Positions 47,543 to 57,499 are shown, counted from the first letter of the stretch. The stretch is 64,000 nt of DNA from an uncultured Opitutia bacterium (GCA_903840415.1 CAIMFY010000069.1:1-64000); one strand, 5' to 3'. The notes: generated by a model from the letters alone, not told the origin. A program made the numbers and translations.

Positions 47543-49441
47543 CTATAGCTGCACCGGCAGTCCGATCTCGATGATCTGCGACGGCGTAATTTGATAATAA
47601 TCTTTCGCCGACCGCGCGTTGCGGCTGAGGAGCGCGTAGAGCGCCTTCTCCCATTCCCACATCGGCGCGCTGCCACCGTTGATGATCATCTCGCGGTTGA
47701 AAAAATAGATCGCCGTCTGCGGGTTGACGGGCACGCCGCGTTGGTGGACCTCGTCCATCAGGGCGCTGACGTCGGGTGACTGCATGTAGCCGTAACGGCC
47801 GACCGCGCGCCAGATGCCTTCGCCGAGTTCGAATGTCATCAGTCGTTCCGATTCGTGCACCGTCGGCACTTCCTCCGTGAGGATACTGAGCATGACGACG
47901 ACTTTGTGGAGGCAGCGGTTGGCTTTCACATGGTGCAGCAGCGCGATGGGCGTGCCCTTCGGCGAGCCGACCATGAATACCGCCGCGCCATTCACGCGGG
48001 TGATGTGCTTGCTGCGGGCGATGTCGGTGAGCTCCACTTCGGTGACCTGATTGCCGTAAACGCGGAGAAAAATTTCCTGCCGGCCGAGTTTCCACGTGTG
48101 CATGATGGCGAGCACTCCGGCGCCGATCGCCAGAGGGAACCAGCCGCCCTCGGCGATCTTGTGGGCGTTGGAGCCGAAGAACGCGAGGTCGACCGCGAGG
48201 AACGCCACGCAGATCGGCACCGCGAGCCAGCGGGCGTGGTGCCACGTTTTTTGCGTTACGAGATAATACGCGACGGTCGTGATGGCCATCGTGCCGGTGA
48301 CCGCGATGCCATAGGCGGCCGCGAGGCGATCGGTCGAGCCAAAGAGCGCGACGGTGAAGATGCTGCCGATCGCGAGCAACCAGTTGACGAATGGCACGTA
48401 GATTTGCCCGGAGTGTTCGGCATTGGTGTGGTTGATTTTCAGCCGGGGGAAATAACCGAGCTGGATCGCCTGCCGGGTTAGCGAATAGGCGCCGGAGATG
48501 AGCGCTTGGCTGGCGATGACGGCGGCGGCGATCGAGAGGCCGGTGAGGAGCGCGCGCGGCAGGCCTTGGGGCGCCAGTGCAAAAAACGGATTCTCCGTCG
48601 AGCCGGGGTGCGCGAGAATGTAGGCGCCCTGGCCGAAGTAATTCAGCGCCAATCCGGGGAACGCGACGCCATACCACGCGAGGGCGATGAACTTGCGGCC
48701 GAAGTGCCCCATATCCGCGTAGAGCGCCTCGGCCCCGGTGATCGCGAGCACGACGGCGCCGAGCAGCGCGGAGATTTCCACCGGGCGGTGTTTCAAAAGC
48801 GCGAAGCCCCAGCGCGGGTCGAGCGCACGGAGCACGGACAGGTTGCTGCTGATGTGCCAGACGCCAAGCACGGCGAGCGCCGCGAACCACACGAGCATGA
48901 CCGGCCCGAAAATGCCGCCGATGCGCTTCGTGCCCTTGTGTTGAAACCAAAATAAGCCCGCGAGAATCACGGCCGCGATCCACGCGACGATTGCTGGCGT
49001 GAAACGCGGGCTGATCGCGGTGAAACCTTCGGCGGCGCCGAGCACCGAAATGGCCGGCGTGATGATGCCATCGCCGTAGAGCAGCGCGGCGCCGATGAGA
49101 ATCATGATGACGGCGGCGCCGAGGCCATGTTTGCGGTGCGCGTCCTTGCCCGTCGAGAGCAGTGCCAGCAGCGCGAAGATGCCGCCTTCCCCTTGGTTAT
49201 CCGCGCTCATGACATACCAGAGATATTTCACGCTGACCACGAGCATGAGCGACCAGAAGATGAGAGACAGGATGCCAAGCACGCCGGCGTCGAGGGTGAC
49301 GCCCTCCGGGAGGTGGACGATGCACTCCTTCATCGTGTAGAGCGGACTCGTTCCGATGTCGCCAAAGACCACGCCGAGCGCGCCCAGGCACAGCCCGGCT
49401 TGGGCGCTGGTTTTCAGGGGAGTGGTCGAATGGCTGCTCAT
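47543..49441 (-). CDS. kup: KUP-family potassium uptake transporter
   Basis: 632 residues, typical for the family. The N-terminal signature [21 protein letters not shown] is followed by [44 protein letters not shown] and [17 protein letters not shown]. About 12 helices lead to a cytoplasmic C-terminal region (from about residue 460) ending GLPVQL. It is a proton-coupled K+ uptake system. It converges on menD with 16 nt between stops and is divergent from menB. Confidence 0.96.
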   Translation of the reverse strand: MSSHSTTPLKTSAQAGLCLGALGVVFGDIGTSPLYTMKECIVHLPEGVTLDAGVLGILSLIFWSLMLVVSVKYLWYVMSADNQGEGGIFALLALLSTGKDAHRKHGLGAAVIMILIGAALLYGDGIITPAISVLGAAEGFTAISPRFTPAIVAWIAAVILAGLFWFQHKGTKRIGGIFGPVMLVWFAALAVLGVWHISSNLSVLRALDPRWGFALLKHRPVEISALLGAVVLAITGAEALYADMGHFGRKFIALAWYGVAFPGLALNYFGQGAYILAHPGSTENPFFALAPQGLPRALLTGLSIAAAVIASQALISGAYSLTRQAIQLGYFPRLKINHTNAEHSGQIYVPFVNWLLAIGSIFTVALFGSTDRLAAAYGIAVTGTMAITTVAYYLVTQKTWHHARWLAVPICVAFLAVDLAFFGSNAHKIAEGGWFPLAIGAGVLAIMHTWKLGRQEIFLRVYGNQVTEVELTDIARSKHITRVNGAAVFMVGSPKGTPIALLHHVKANRCLHKVVVMLSILTEEVPTVHESERLMTFELGEGIWRAVGRYGYMQSPDVSALMDEVHQRGVPVNPQTAIYFFNREMIINGGSAPMWEWEKALYALLSRNARSAKDYYQITPSQIIEIGLPVQL

Positions 49442-49564
49442 CGAGGCGGGGGAGTGTCGGTCACGCTCGGCGGCGCTCCAAGCAGTTTCGCGCCCACCTT
49501 GAATTCAGCTTGCATCGAACCTCGCGCGGTGGACAAGCCCCGCAAATCTCCCCACGCTCGGTCC

Positions 49565-50398
49565 ATGATTCCCGCTTGGCAGACTGCGAAAACCTACTCC
49601 GACATCCTCTACCACAAGGCCAACGGCATCGCGAAGATCACGATCAACCGGCCGGCGAAGCGCAACGCGTTCCGTCCCGAGACCGTTGCGCAGATGTTCG
49701 ATGCATTTTCCGACGCCCGTGAGGACCCGAAGGTGGGAGTGGTGCTCCTCACCGGCGCCGGCCCGCACACCGACGGGAAATACGCTTTCTGCGCCGGCGG
49801 CGACCAGAGTGTGCGCGGCCACGCCGGCTACATCGGCGACGACGGCGTGCCGCGGCTCAACGTCCTCGATCTTCAGAAACTCATCCGCTCGATGCCAAAG
49901 GTCGTGATCGCGCTTGTGGCTGGCTACGCGATCGGCGGCGGGCATGTGCTGCACGTCGTGTGCGATCTCAGCATCGCCGCGGACAATGCGATCTTTGGGC
50001 AGGTCGGGCCGAAGATGGGCAGCTTCGACGCCGGTTTCGGATCGAGTTACCTCGCTCGCGTCGTCGGTCAGAAAAAGGCGCGGGAGATTTGGTTTCTCTG
50101 CCGCCAATACGATGCGAAGCAGGCGCTCGCGATGGGACTAGTCAACGCCGTGGTGCCGGTCGCCGCGCTCGAAACCGAGGGCGTGAAGTGGGCCGATGAA
50201 ATCATGGAAATGAGTCCGCTCGCGATTCGGCTGCTTAAAAGCGGCTTCAACGCCGAACTCGATGGTCAGGCCGGCATCCAGGAACTCGCGGGCAACGCTA
50301 CGCTGCTCTACTACATGAGCGAGGAGGCGAAGGAGTTTCACGGTGCGCAGCGCGAGAAGCGTCCGCCGGATGCGCGGAAATATCCTTGGCTGCCGTGA
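49565..50398 (+). CDS. menB: 1,4-dihydroxy-2-naphthoyl-CoA synthase (MenB)
   Basis: 277 residues, crotonase fold. [36 protein letters not shown] (the MenB-specific CxGGDQ), [43 protein letters not shown] and a terminal [14 protein letters not shown] identify MenB rather than a general enoyl-CoA hydratase. It closes the ring of o-succinylbenzoyl-CoA to DHNA-CoA. The ATG at 49565 gives the expected start. It is separated from menD by the opposing kup gene, so the men genes are near each other but not one operon. Confidence 0.93.
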   Translation: MIPAWQTAKTYSDILYHKANGIAKITINRPAKRNAFRPETVAQMFDAFSDAREDPKVGVVLLTGAGPHTDGKYAFCAGGDQSVRGHAGYIGDDGVPRLNVLDLQKLIRSMPKVVIALVAGYAIGGGHVLHVVCDLSIAADNAIFGQVGPKMGSFDAGFGSSYLARVVGQKKAREIWFLCRQYDAKQALAMGLVNAVVPVAALETEGVKWADEIMEMSPLAIRLLKSGFNAELDGQAGIQELAGNATLLYYMSEEAKEFHGAQREKRPPDARKYPWLP

Positions 50399-50423
50399 TC
50401 GAGCTTGGTGCCCGGGACCGCGT

Positions 50424-50951
50424 TCAGTAGAGCAAGTGGTGGATCCGGGCAGCGGCCTCGACTGGGGTCAGGCTCGTCGTGTCGAGTCGCAGTTGGGTCC
50501 CTGGGATAACGGGCGAAGAAAAGACACCCGCGCTGCGCAACTCGCGATAAAGCGCGACGTCGACAAGTTTGCCTTCAGCATGGCGCGTTTCGGAGCCGAG
50601 GCGGCGTTCAATTTCAGCCTCACTCGCCGTCAGTTCGATCGGAATGACTTCGCCGCCGCCCGCGGCGACCTCGACGAAAAGATCGTCGATGAAGCGCTGG
50701 GGCACGGAATTCTCAGGATTGAAAGTGAAAATGAGGCCGGGGAGGCGGTCAGCGTGCGCACGCCGGAACACGGTGAGCCAAATTTGTTCACGTAACCCGA
50801 CAAAACCAGGTGTGCCGAAATCGTAGAGTGCAAGCACGAGATTGACCGTGAGGTGATTGTGGAAAAGCCGCCAACCGATGAGTGCAGCAAGTTCCCGAGC
50901 GATGGTGAGTTTGCCAGCGGCGGGAGGCCCATAGAGAAAAACAAGTTTCAT
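50424..50951 (-). CDS. P-loop nucleoside/small-molecule kinase-like protein
   Basis: 175 residues, a small AAA_33/zeta-toxin-like or shikimate-kinase-like fold. Walker A is FLYGPPAAGKLTIARELA at the N-terminus, LIFTFNPENSVPQRFIDDL lies in the middle, and an Arg-rich lid RRLGSETRHAEGKLVD follows. The substrate cannot be told; relatives phosphorylate nucleotides, sugars or antibiotics. It lies 8 nt after the protease gene, so they are probably co-transcribed. No antitoxin-like gene is adjacent, which argues against a toxin role. Confidence 0.72.
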   Translation of the reverse strand: MKLVFLYGPPAAGKLTIARELAALIGWRLFHNHLTVNLVLALYDFGTPGFVGLREQIWLTVFRRAHADRLPGLIFTFNPENSVPQRFIDDLFVEVAAGGGEVIPIELTASEAEIERRLGSETRHAEGKLVDVALYRELRSAGVFSSPVIPGTQLRLDTTSLTPVEAAARIHHLLY

Positions 50952-50959
50952 CGGGTGGG

Positions 50960-52291
50960 TCAGCGTGGACGGCGGGAGTCCGGAGTGGCAGGTTCCACCT
51001 CAAGCACGACGGTTTCCTCAAGATTCTTGGCGAGGTAACCGTAGGTGGCATGACCGAAGCCGCCGGCGCCCCATTGCATGCCCCACGAGTTCTTGAAAAT
51101 GAAAACCATGTCCGCGAGGGCGCCGGTTTTGTTTTCGTAGCCGACGATGGTGACCGCGTGACCCGCCTCCGTGTCGGGCATCGGGAGTTGTTTGCCGAGG
51201 TAGCCGTTGCGCACAGCGTGCGGTGGTGGCCAACGGATACCAACGGCGACGGGCACACCTTCGTTGAGGGCGTGGATGAGATTGGCGATGCGGGTCGGTC
51301 CGTCGCGACCAGGCAGTTCAAAGACCGATACCCGTCGGTGGCTCCGCGCTTCGTCGATCACATCTGCGGGCGGATCGGCGATGAAGTTTTTCAGACTAAA
51401 CGTGTTGGGCAGCCGTGATTGCAAGGGGATGCCGTAGGCGCGGAGCGCGGTGATGACTTCCGACAACGAGAAGCCTTCGTCGGCGGTTTCATCGGGCTCG
51501 GCATTTTTGGTTTTGTCGTCCGCTTCGGCCTCGCCGCGGAGACGAGGCGCGCGTTTGAGCGTCTTGCAGGTGGCCCAGATGAGATACTCTTCCGAGAAAC
51601 GCTCGGGCTGGCCGTTGATCTCGGCGTTTTGGAATTCGAGTGCGCTGACGATGGCGAACACCGAGCAACTCGGCCGCATGCCCTGATTCTTCACATTCAA
51701 ACCGAGCTCAAGATATCGTGGTCGGAGATCCACGCCGGAGTGCAGCTCTGGCGGTTGGCCGATTTTTTGCATGAGCCGATCGATTTGGGTCGCGGCGGCG
51801 GAGGGTTTCATCGCCTCGGCTTTCGTGCGGGCTTGGGCTTCTCTTGCGCGCGTCTGCTCAGAGCGAATTTCAGCGTCTTTGAGAGCGGATTCAGCGACGG
51901 CTTCGGCATTGGGATCGTAGCCAAACGCCACCTGCAACTCTGGCGACAAGTCCCGCAGGCGAATGGAAGCGAGACCAGCAGCATGGGAAATCATCAGCGT
52001 GCGGGCGTTGACCGATCGCACTTTCACCTGCTGGTAAATAACCGCGCCGACTTGAAGCGTATCGAACGTCGCGCCGACGCCGAGATGTGTTGGTGCGGGA
52101 CTCTCGCCTCCGACGAGCGCAGGGTTGAGCAAAAGCGTTCCTCCGAGAGCTAAAATCACCAGCAGTAGAATCCTACGTGGCGAAGGCGGTCGCAAAATCT
52201 CTGAGGTGAAAACCACGAGAGCGAAGGGAAGCGGCTTTCGTAGCCGATTCAAGCGACGAACACACGATCGAGCGCCATGTTTCGGCCGCAT
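50960..52291 (-). CDS. Papain-like (C1 family) cysteine protease
   Basis: 443 residues. A membrane anchor or signal (ILLLVILALGGTLLL, about 41-55) is followed by a linker with a coiled coil (ALKDAEIRSEQTRAREAQARTKAEAM) and the peptidase domain from about 185. The oxyanion Gln and catalytic Cys are in KNQGMRPSCSVFAIVSALE (Gln203, Cys209), the His in EAGHAVTIVGYEN (His377) and the Asn in FKNSWGMQWG (Asn400), so the active site looks complete. The residues between Gln and Cys are expanded compared with papain's QGxCGSCW. It probably acts in the periplasm. The start is uncertain; a start closer to the hydrophobic segment is possible. Confidence 0.8.
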   Translation of the reverse strand: MRPKHGARSCVRRLNRLRKPLPFALVVFTSEILRPPSPRRILLLVILALGGTLLLNPALVGGESPAPTHLGVGATFDTLQVGAVIYQQVKVRSVNARTLMISHAAGLASIRLRDLSPELQVAFGYDPNAEAVAESALKDAEIRSEQTRAREAQARTKAEAMKPSAAATQIDRLMQKIGQPPELHSGVDLRPRYLELGLNVKNQGMRPSCSVFAIVSALEFQNAEINGQPERFSEEYLIWATCKTLKRAPRLRGEAEADDKTKNAEPDETADEGFSLSEVITALRAYGIPLQSRLPNTFSLKNFIADPPADVIDEARSHRRVSVFELPGRDGPTRIANLIHALNEGVPVAVGIRWPPPHAVRNGYLGKQLPMPDTEAGHAVTIVGYENKTGALADMVFIFKNSWGMQWGAGGFGHATYGYLAKNLEETVVLEVEPATPDSRRPR

Positions 52292-52300
52292 GAATCGGCG

Positions 52301-52337
52301 GAAAATAAAAAACGACCACCGGATTACAGTGGTCGTT
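52301..52337 (-). terminator. Rho-independent terminator after fba
   Basis: A 9-bp perfect stem AACGACCAC/GTGGTCGTT (52311-52319 and 52329-52337) with a 9-nt loop. On the minus strand it is followed by TTTTATTTT (52301-52310). It lies 22 nt past the fba stop and just before the protease start, so it separates the two units. Confidence 0.88.
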
Positions 52338-52359
52338 GGGAAAGAGGACGAAATGATTC

Positions 52360-53310
52360 CTACTTGCCGAGGCTCTGCTTGAGGTCGGCGAGTTGACCGG
52401 AGCTGCCGAGGAGGACGTTGCGGCTGGCGATGAACTTCGCGTATTCCTCGATGAAAATTTTGCCCGGCGGGCGGAAATCGAACTCACCCGGCTTGTCGCG
52501 GAAGAATTCGCGGTGCACGCGCGTCCAGACGAGGCGGCCATCGGTGTCGATGTTGACCTTGGTCACACCGAGCTTGGCGGCGGGAAGATATTCGTTCGGA
52601 TCGACGCCCATCGAGCCGGCGATCTTGCCGCCGGCGGCGTTGATGCGATCGACTTCGTCCTTCGGCACGGAGGAGGATCCGTGCATGACGAGCGGGAAAC
52701 CGGGGAGGCGATCCTTGATTTTCTGGAGGACATCGAAGTGGAGGGATTGCTTACCCTTGAACTTGAAGGCGCCGTGCGAGGTGCCGATGGCGCAGGCGAG
52801 GCAATCGGTGCCGGTCAACTCAACGAATTTTTTGGCCTCGTCCGGATCGGTGAGGCACGCGTTGCCGTCCTCGACCTTGATGTCTTCCTCGACGCCACCG
52901 AGCATGCCGAGCTCAGCCTCAACCGAGATGCCCTTGGCGTGCGCCCGGTCGACGACGCGCTTGGTGATCGCGACGTTCTTGTCGAACGGATCGTGCGACG
53001 CATCGATCATCACGGAGCTGTAAAACCCCGAGTCGATGCAGTCGTAGCACGTCTCTTCATCGCCGTGGTCGAGGTGAACCGCGAAAATGGCTTCGGGGAA
53101 GATGCCATCGGCGGCGCGGATGACGGCCTCAAGCATGCGCTTGTCGGTATATTTGCGCGCTCCCTTTGAGATTTGGATGATGAACGGCGCCTGCGACGAG
53201 ATGCAGCCCTTGAAGAGCCCCATCGCCTGCTCGGCGTTGTTGATGTTGTAGGCGCCGACGGCGTATTTTCCGTAGGCGTGTTTGAACAACTGCGCGGTGG
53301 TGACAATCAT
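52360..53310 (-). CDS. fba: Class II fructose-bisphosphate aldolase
   Basis: 316 residues. VGAYNINNAEQAMGLFKGC, the zinc-binding FAVHLDHGDEETCYDCIDSGFYSSVMIDASH, the second metal site in AIGTSHGAFKF, LVMHGSSSVPKDEVDRINAAGG and VTKVNIDTDGRLVWTR reproduce the class II pattern. It cleaves fructose 1,6-bisphosphate in glycolysis and forms it in gluconeogenesis. The ATG at 53310 (MIVTTAQLFKHAYG) is the family start; 38 codons upstream in frame were discarded. Ends at a strong terminator. Confidence 0.95.
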   Translation of the reverse strand: MIVTTAQLFKHAYGKYAVGAYNINNAEQAMGLFKGCISSQAPFIIQISKGARKYTDKRMLEAVIRAADGIFPEAIFAVHLDHGDEETCYDCIDSGFYSSVMIDASHDPFDKNVAITKRVVDRAHAKGISVEAELGMLGGVEEDIKVEDGNACLTDPDEAKKFVELTGTDCLACAIGTSHGAFKFKGKQSLHFDVLQKIKDRLPGFPLVMHGSSSVPKDEVDRINAAGGKIAGSMGVDPNEYLPAAKLGVTKVNIDTDGRLVWTRVHREFFRDKPGEFDFRPPGKIFIEEYAKFIASRNVLLGSSGQLADLKQSLGK

Positions 53311-53416
53311 GGGAGTTAAAGGAAGGATCGAGAGTTTCCTCCCGCGGCAAATACCGGGCAAGGGTTTTCTCTGTGCTAAAGTGGTGGAATCCTGCGCATG
53401 CCTTGCCGCTGGCGCC

Positions 53417-54541
53417 TCAATCACCGCCCTTGCCGTTGCCGGGATTAGCCGGTGTGGGAGGGTTACCGATGTTCGGGATTTGGCCGATGAGCGTGTCCCG
53501 CATCACCTGTTGCAGCTGCTGTTGGGTTTGCTGCTGCTGTTGGAGCGATTGCAGCGCGGCGACCTGCGAGGGCGCGAGCACGGTCTGGGCCTGTGCCACC
53601 GCCGCCGGCGTGATTGTGGCGGCACCACCACCGACCAATGCGGCACCACCGCCACCGGCTAGGCCACCGAGGGCGCCGGCAAACATCGCGCCGAGCGCAC
53701 CACCGCCATCACCGGCGGCAGCAGTGACGACCACCTGACTCGCGCCGCCGCCTGCACTGCCGCTACTGCTTTGGACCACGATCGCGCCCGGGTTGGCGCG
53801 CGGTAGAGCGGGATTGGCCGCGAGCACTTGCACGAGCTGCTCTGCCTGCGCGGGAGTCAGCGGTGTGTCGGTGTAACTGAGGGTTTGCTGGAGCTGGTTC
53901 ACGACGTTGCGCTGCGGCATCGTCTGATCGTAGGTCTGAAGCTGGTTGTATCCCGCATCGCCGAGGACGGCTTTGAGGCTGTTGTTGGTGTCGTTCTGGG
54001 CGTTGGCGACGAGCTGCTGAAATCCCTGCGGATCGGTGCGCGGGTTGACGCCCTGTTCGAGCGCGGAGCTCATCACGTCTTGCATCGTGCTGGCGCGTTC
54101 GAGCAGGAGAGCTTTGACCTTGGTAGACTGGTCGGAGCTGAGATTCCAAGAGCGAAAGAGTGCGGCGTATTGCGAGTCGATGTGGCCCTTTTGTGCGACA
54201 CTCATCAACGCTTGCACCTCGGGTTTGGCGAGAGCGTTACGAACCGCGTTGATCATTTGCAGTGGGTTATTGCCGCCGCGTCCACGTCGTGGCCCATCCA
54301 CCATCGGAAGATTGGCAGGGTCGTCGCCGGCACCTGAACGCGAGGCGGTGAGCCGGTCGTTGAGCCCCTTATTCTGCCGCTCTAGATCCCAGATCCGTTT
54401 CTGCATCGTGGCCCGTTCGTCCTTCTGCATCGCGGCGGCCCGCAACTCGACGAGTTCCTGATATTGCTGCCACACGAGGATCGCCCCGCCGACCGTGGTC
54501 ACAGCGAGGAGCAGAATGACAAGAGTCTTCGGCGATTTCAC
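53417..54541 (-). CDS. Membrane-anchored LTxxQ-like protein with Gly- and Gln-rich tail
   Basis: 374 residues. An N-terminal anchor (TLVILLLAVTTVGGAILVW) leads into a coiled coil (YQELVELRAAAMQKDERATMQKRIWDLERQNKGLNDRL). A helical domain carries two LTxxQ-type helices (WNLSSDQSTKVKALLLERA and DTPLTPAQAEQLVQVLAA), reminiscent of Spy/CpxP-like periplasmic proteins. The C-terminal 130 residues are low complexity: Gly/Ala-rich, then Gln-rich (LQSLQQQQQTQQQLQQVM). Likely periplasmic and anchored in the inner membrane. Function unknown. It lies between topB and fba on the same strand. Confidence 0.65.
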   Translation of the reverse strand: MKSPKTLVILLLAVTTVGGAILVWQQYQELVELRAAAMQKDERATMQKRIWDLERQNKGLNDRLTASRSGAGDDPANLPMVDGPRRGRGGNNPLQMINAVRNALAKPEVQALMSVAQKGHIDSQYAALFRSWNLSSDQSTKVKALLLERASTMQDVMSSALEQGVNPRTDPQGFQQLVANAQNDTNNSLKAVLGDAGYNQLQTYDQTMPQRNVVNQLQQTLSYTDTPLTPAQAEQLVQVLAANPALPRANPGAIVVQSSSGSAGGGASQVVVTAAAGDGGGALGAMFAGALGGLAGGGGAALVGGGAATITPAAVAQAQTVLAPSQVAALQSLQQQQQTQQQLQQVMRDTLIGQIPNIGNPPTPANPGNGKGGD

Positions 54542-54603
54542 GGTGGGGTAGACGCAGAGATGGTGCGAAGGTTACCGGGGGCAGCACCGTCCGGTCCGCC
54601 GGC

Positions 54604-57402
54604 TCAGCGCGGGGGAAATTCGAACTCCGCCTTTACGCCAGTCTTGGAGAGCACGAGATAGGCGGCGAACGGCAGCATCCGTTTCGACATGAAGCCTTGA
54701 ATCAACTCGGTGCGCCCCGTTTCCAGCAGGCGCACGACTTCCTCCGCGGGAATCTCCTTCGCGCAGAGGTGCCGCTTCAAGGTGAAGACGATCCGGTTGT
54801 CCTGGTCCGGGCGGCGCACAAAATACGACTCCGCGGTCTGCAGAATCTCGCCGTCCTTGTGCGACTTGCTCGTGCCGAGGACGACGGCCTGCGAGAGATC
54901 GGGCGGCGCCTTGGCCTTGCGCGCAATCGGCTTGCCATCCTTGTCGAGCTTCGGTGCGCGCGGCGGAAATTCCCACGAAAACTTCGCGCCTTCGCGCTTC
55001 AGAATCGCATCGAACGGCCGGCCCTTCTTGGAAATAAAGGCTTTGATTAACTCGGTCTTGCCGTCGCGGATGAGCTGAATCGCCATCTCGCGCGTGATCG
55101 GTTTCTGGCACATCAAGCGGCCGATACGGAACGTTTGCTTCCAACCCTCGCCGTCCCGCTCGCGCAGGACGTGACTCGAACCCACTTCGCACAGGCCAGC
55201 ACCCGTCTTTTCATCGACCCAATAGGGCTCGACCGTGCCGAGATCGACCTTGTCACCGAAATCATACTGCGCCTGCCACTTTCCCTTTTCCGGATCTTTA
55301 ACCAGCTTGAGCAACGCCGAGAATCGCGCGCGCGTTTTGGCGGAAATGAAACCGTCGAGCGGACCGACCTGGCCTTTGGAAACGAGTTCCTGCACCTCTG
55401 ACTCTTCCATTTTTCGGCCGCCGATGACCTTGTAGATCATGAACTCGCCGTCCTGCGACTTGAAGCCGCGCAGGGTTTCGCGCAGCGGTTTGCCGTCGGT
55501 GGGTGAAACGATTTCGGTCACGCGGGCGATCGAATCGTCCTCCTCGAATCCCTTCACGCGCTCGATGATGCCTTTCGTTTGCTCGATGATCTCGTCCATG
55601 AACTGGGCGCGGGGAAATTTGCTGTGCTCCATTTGGCGGAGCTTGAATTCCCACTCGCCGGTCATCGCTGGCTGTGTGAGCGCATCGGCCTTCACGGCGC
55701 CGAGAAACTGAATCACCTGCTCGGCCTTGGCGGTCGGGATGAGTTCACGCAGCGGACGATCAATATACTTTTGATTGATTAGGCCGTCGATGGTGTCGGC
55801 GCGCGTGGCGGGCGTTCCGAGACCGCGTTCTTTCATCGCGTCGGCGTGCTCGTCGTCATCGACGAGTTTGCCGGCAGTCTCCATCGCGGAGAGGAGCGTG
55901 GCCTCCGTGTAACGTGGCGGCGGTTTCGTGGATTCGGCGTGCAGCACGGGATCGACGGTCTTGGCCTTCGCGGGCGAACCGTCCTCCTTGCTGAGCGCCG
56001 GCAACGCTTTCGAGTCGGGCGATTCGTCATCGACCGTGCTCTTACCATAGACGGCGAGCCAGCCGGGAAAGGTGAGCACCTTGCCCTCGGTTTTGAAATC
56101 GTGGCCGGGCGCGACCGTGCTGGTGCGCGTCGTGATGTCGAACTCCGCCGCCGGATAAAACGCGGCGACGAAGCGCCGCGCGATCATGTCGAAGACTTTT
56201 GCCTCCATTTCGTCGAGGTGCTTGGCCTCGTGCTCGGTCGGGATGATCGCGAAGTGATCGGAAATCTGCTCGTTGTTGAAGATCTTCTTGTTCGGCCGCA
56301 GCCAGCCGGCCTCAAGGACTTTGTGGGCGTGCACGCCGAGATCGCCGTGGAGGTTGTTGAGCGTCTCGCGACAAGTGGGAATGTAGTCCTCGGGTAGCGC
56401 TCGCGAATCGGTGCGCGGGTAGGTGATCATCTTGTGGCGCTCGTAAAGCGCCTGCGCGATCTGGAGCGTGCGTCGGGCGGGCAAACCGTAGCGGTTGTTC
56501 GCCTCGCGCTGGAGCGTTGTCAGGTCATAGAGGCGCGGCGCCGCCTGCGAGCTGCCCTTTTTTTCCTCGGTGACATTAGCGAACGGCTGGCCGGCGCACG
56601 CGGCGACGACGGCTTCGGCCATCGCCTGGTCCCAGACGCGATCGATGCGATCGTGGTCGTCGCCCTCGGCTTTCTTGAAATTTGGGCGTTGGTAAACGCC
56701 CTCGTAGCGGCCCTTCGCGACTTCAAACGTCGCGGTCACGCGCCAATATTCGCGCGGCTTGAAATTCCGGATCTCGAGTTCGCGGGCGTAAACGATGGCG
56801 AGGGTGGGCGTCTGCACGCGTCCGACGGAGGCGACGTTGCCGGCGCGCGAGCCGAACATGCGCTTAGTGAGCGCGCGCGTGCCGTTGATGCCGATGAGCC
56901 AGTCGCTCTCGCTGCGGCAGCGCGCTGCGTCGGCGAGGCCAGCCATCTGCTTGCCGTCGCGAAGATGCTTGAATGCATCCTGGATACCGCCGGTCGTCAT
57001 CGTCTGCATCCACGCGCGCTTCACGGGCAGCTTGCACTTTGTGAGCTGGTAAAGATACGCGAAGATCAACTCACCCTCACGGCCGGCATCACAGGCGTTG
57101 ACGACTTCGGAAATGTCTTTGCGCGCGAGGAGTTTTTTCAACTCGTTAAAGCGCTCCTTCGATTCGGGCACGGGCTTGAGGCCGAATTTCTCCGGGATGA
57201 TGGGGAGAGTTTCAAGGCGCCAGAAGCCGTATTTTTTCTTGTCGATGTCCTCGGGCATCTCGAGTTCGACCACATGGCCGAGCGCATACGAGATGACGTG
57301 CGTGTCGTTCTCGTAGTGGTCGCCCTTCTTCGGAATTTTTCCTAGTGAGCGCGCAAGATCGGCCGCGACGGACGGTTTCTCGGCGATGACAAGTGACTTC
57401 AT
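54604..57402 (-). CDS. topB: DNA topoisomerase III (type IA)
   Basis: 932 residues. The Toprim domain starts SLVIAEKPSVAADLARSLG, with the acidic motif ACDAGREGELIFAYLYQL. The catalytic Tyr is in KMITYPRTDSRALPEDY, preceded by TTLQREANNRYGLPARRTL. RGLGTPATRADTIDGLINQKYI is the usual type IA box. The C-terminus holds three topoisomerase C-terminal repeats (GRKMEESEVQELVSKGQVGPLDGFIS, KPITREMAIQLIRDGKTELIKAFIS and KEIPAEEVVRLLETGRTELIQGFMS) instead of zinc fingers. It relaxes and decatenates DNA. The ATG at 57402 places the Toprim motif at the N-terminus. Confidence 0.94.
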   Translation of the reverse strand: MKSLVIAEKPSVAADLARSLGKIPKKGDHYENDTHVISYALGHVVELEMPEDIDKKKYGFWRLETLPIIPEKFGLKPVPESKERFNELKKLLARKDISEVVNACDAGREGELIFAYLYQLTKCKLPVKRAWMQTMTTGGIQDAFKHLRDGKQMAGLADAARCRSESDWLIGINGTRALTKRMFGSRAGNVASVGRVQTPTLAIVYARELEIRNFKPREYWRVTATFEVAKGRYEGVYQRPNFKKAEGDDHDRIDRVWDQAMAEAVVAACAGQPFANVTEEKKGSSQAAPRLYDLTTLQREANNRYGLPARRTLQIAQALYERHKMITYPRTDSRALPEDYIPTCRETLNNLHGDLGVHAHKVLEAGWLRPNKKIFNNEQISDHFAIIPTEHEAKHLDEMEAKVFDMIARRFVAAFYPAAEFDITTRTSTVAPGHDFKTEGKVLTFPGWLAVYGKSTVDDESPDSKALPALSKEDGSPAKAKTVDPVLHAESTKPPPRYTEATLLSAMETAGKLVDDDEHADAMKERGLGTPATRADTIDGLINQKYIDRPLRELIPTAKAEQVIQFLGAVKADALTQPAMTGEWEFKLRQMEHSKFPRAQFMDEIIEQTKGIIERVKGFEEDDSIARVTEIVSPTDGKPLRETLRGFKSQDGEFMIYKVIGGRKMEESEVQELVSKGQVGPLDGFISAKTRARFSALLKLVKDPEKGKWQAQYDFGDKVDLGTVEPYWVDEKTGAGLCEVGSSHVLRERDGEGWKQTFRIGRLMCQKPITREMAIQLIRDGKTELIKAFISKKGRPFDAILKREGAKFSWEFPPRAPKLDKDGKPIARKAKAPPDLSQAVVLGTSKSHKDGEILQTAESYFVRRPDQDNRIVFTLKRHLCAKEIPAEEVVRLLETGRTELIQGFMSKRMLPFAAYLVLSKTGVKAEFEFPPR

Positions 57403-57449
57403 GTGGCCGCGAGCCGTTAGGCGGCGCACCGATCAAGTGCAAGAAATAG

Positions 57450-57480
57450 TTTCGCGCGCAACATGGGGATGCGCGCGAAA
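57450..57480. terminator. Hairpin between aminotransferase and topB, possible terminator
   Basis: A perfect 11-bp inverted repeat, TTTCGCGCGCA/TGCGCGCGAAA, with a 9-nt loop, lies 19 nt past the aminotransferase stop and 48 nt before topB. There is no clean T run (the minus strand continues ACTATTTCTTG), so it would be a weak or Rho-assisted terminator. Confidence 0.45.
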
Positions 57481-57499
57481 ATGAATCCAAGAACTCGAA

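Noticed and set aside
47400-48983. 527-codon minus-strand frame across kup
   Set aside because: Arg/His-rich composition with no domain; it is a frame shadow of the KUP transporter.
50424-50951. Zeta-type toxin of a toxin-antitoxin pair
   Set aside because: The P-loop fold is compatible, but there is no small antitoxin gene next to it; the neighbour is a protease gene.
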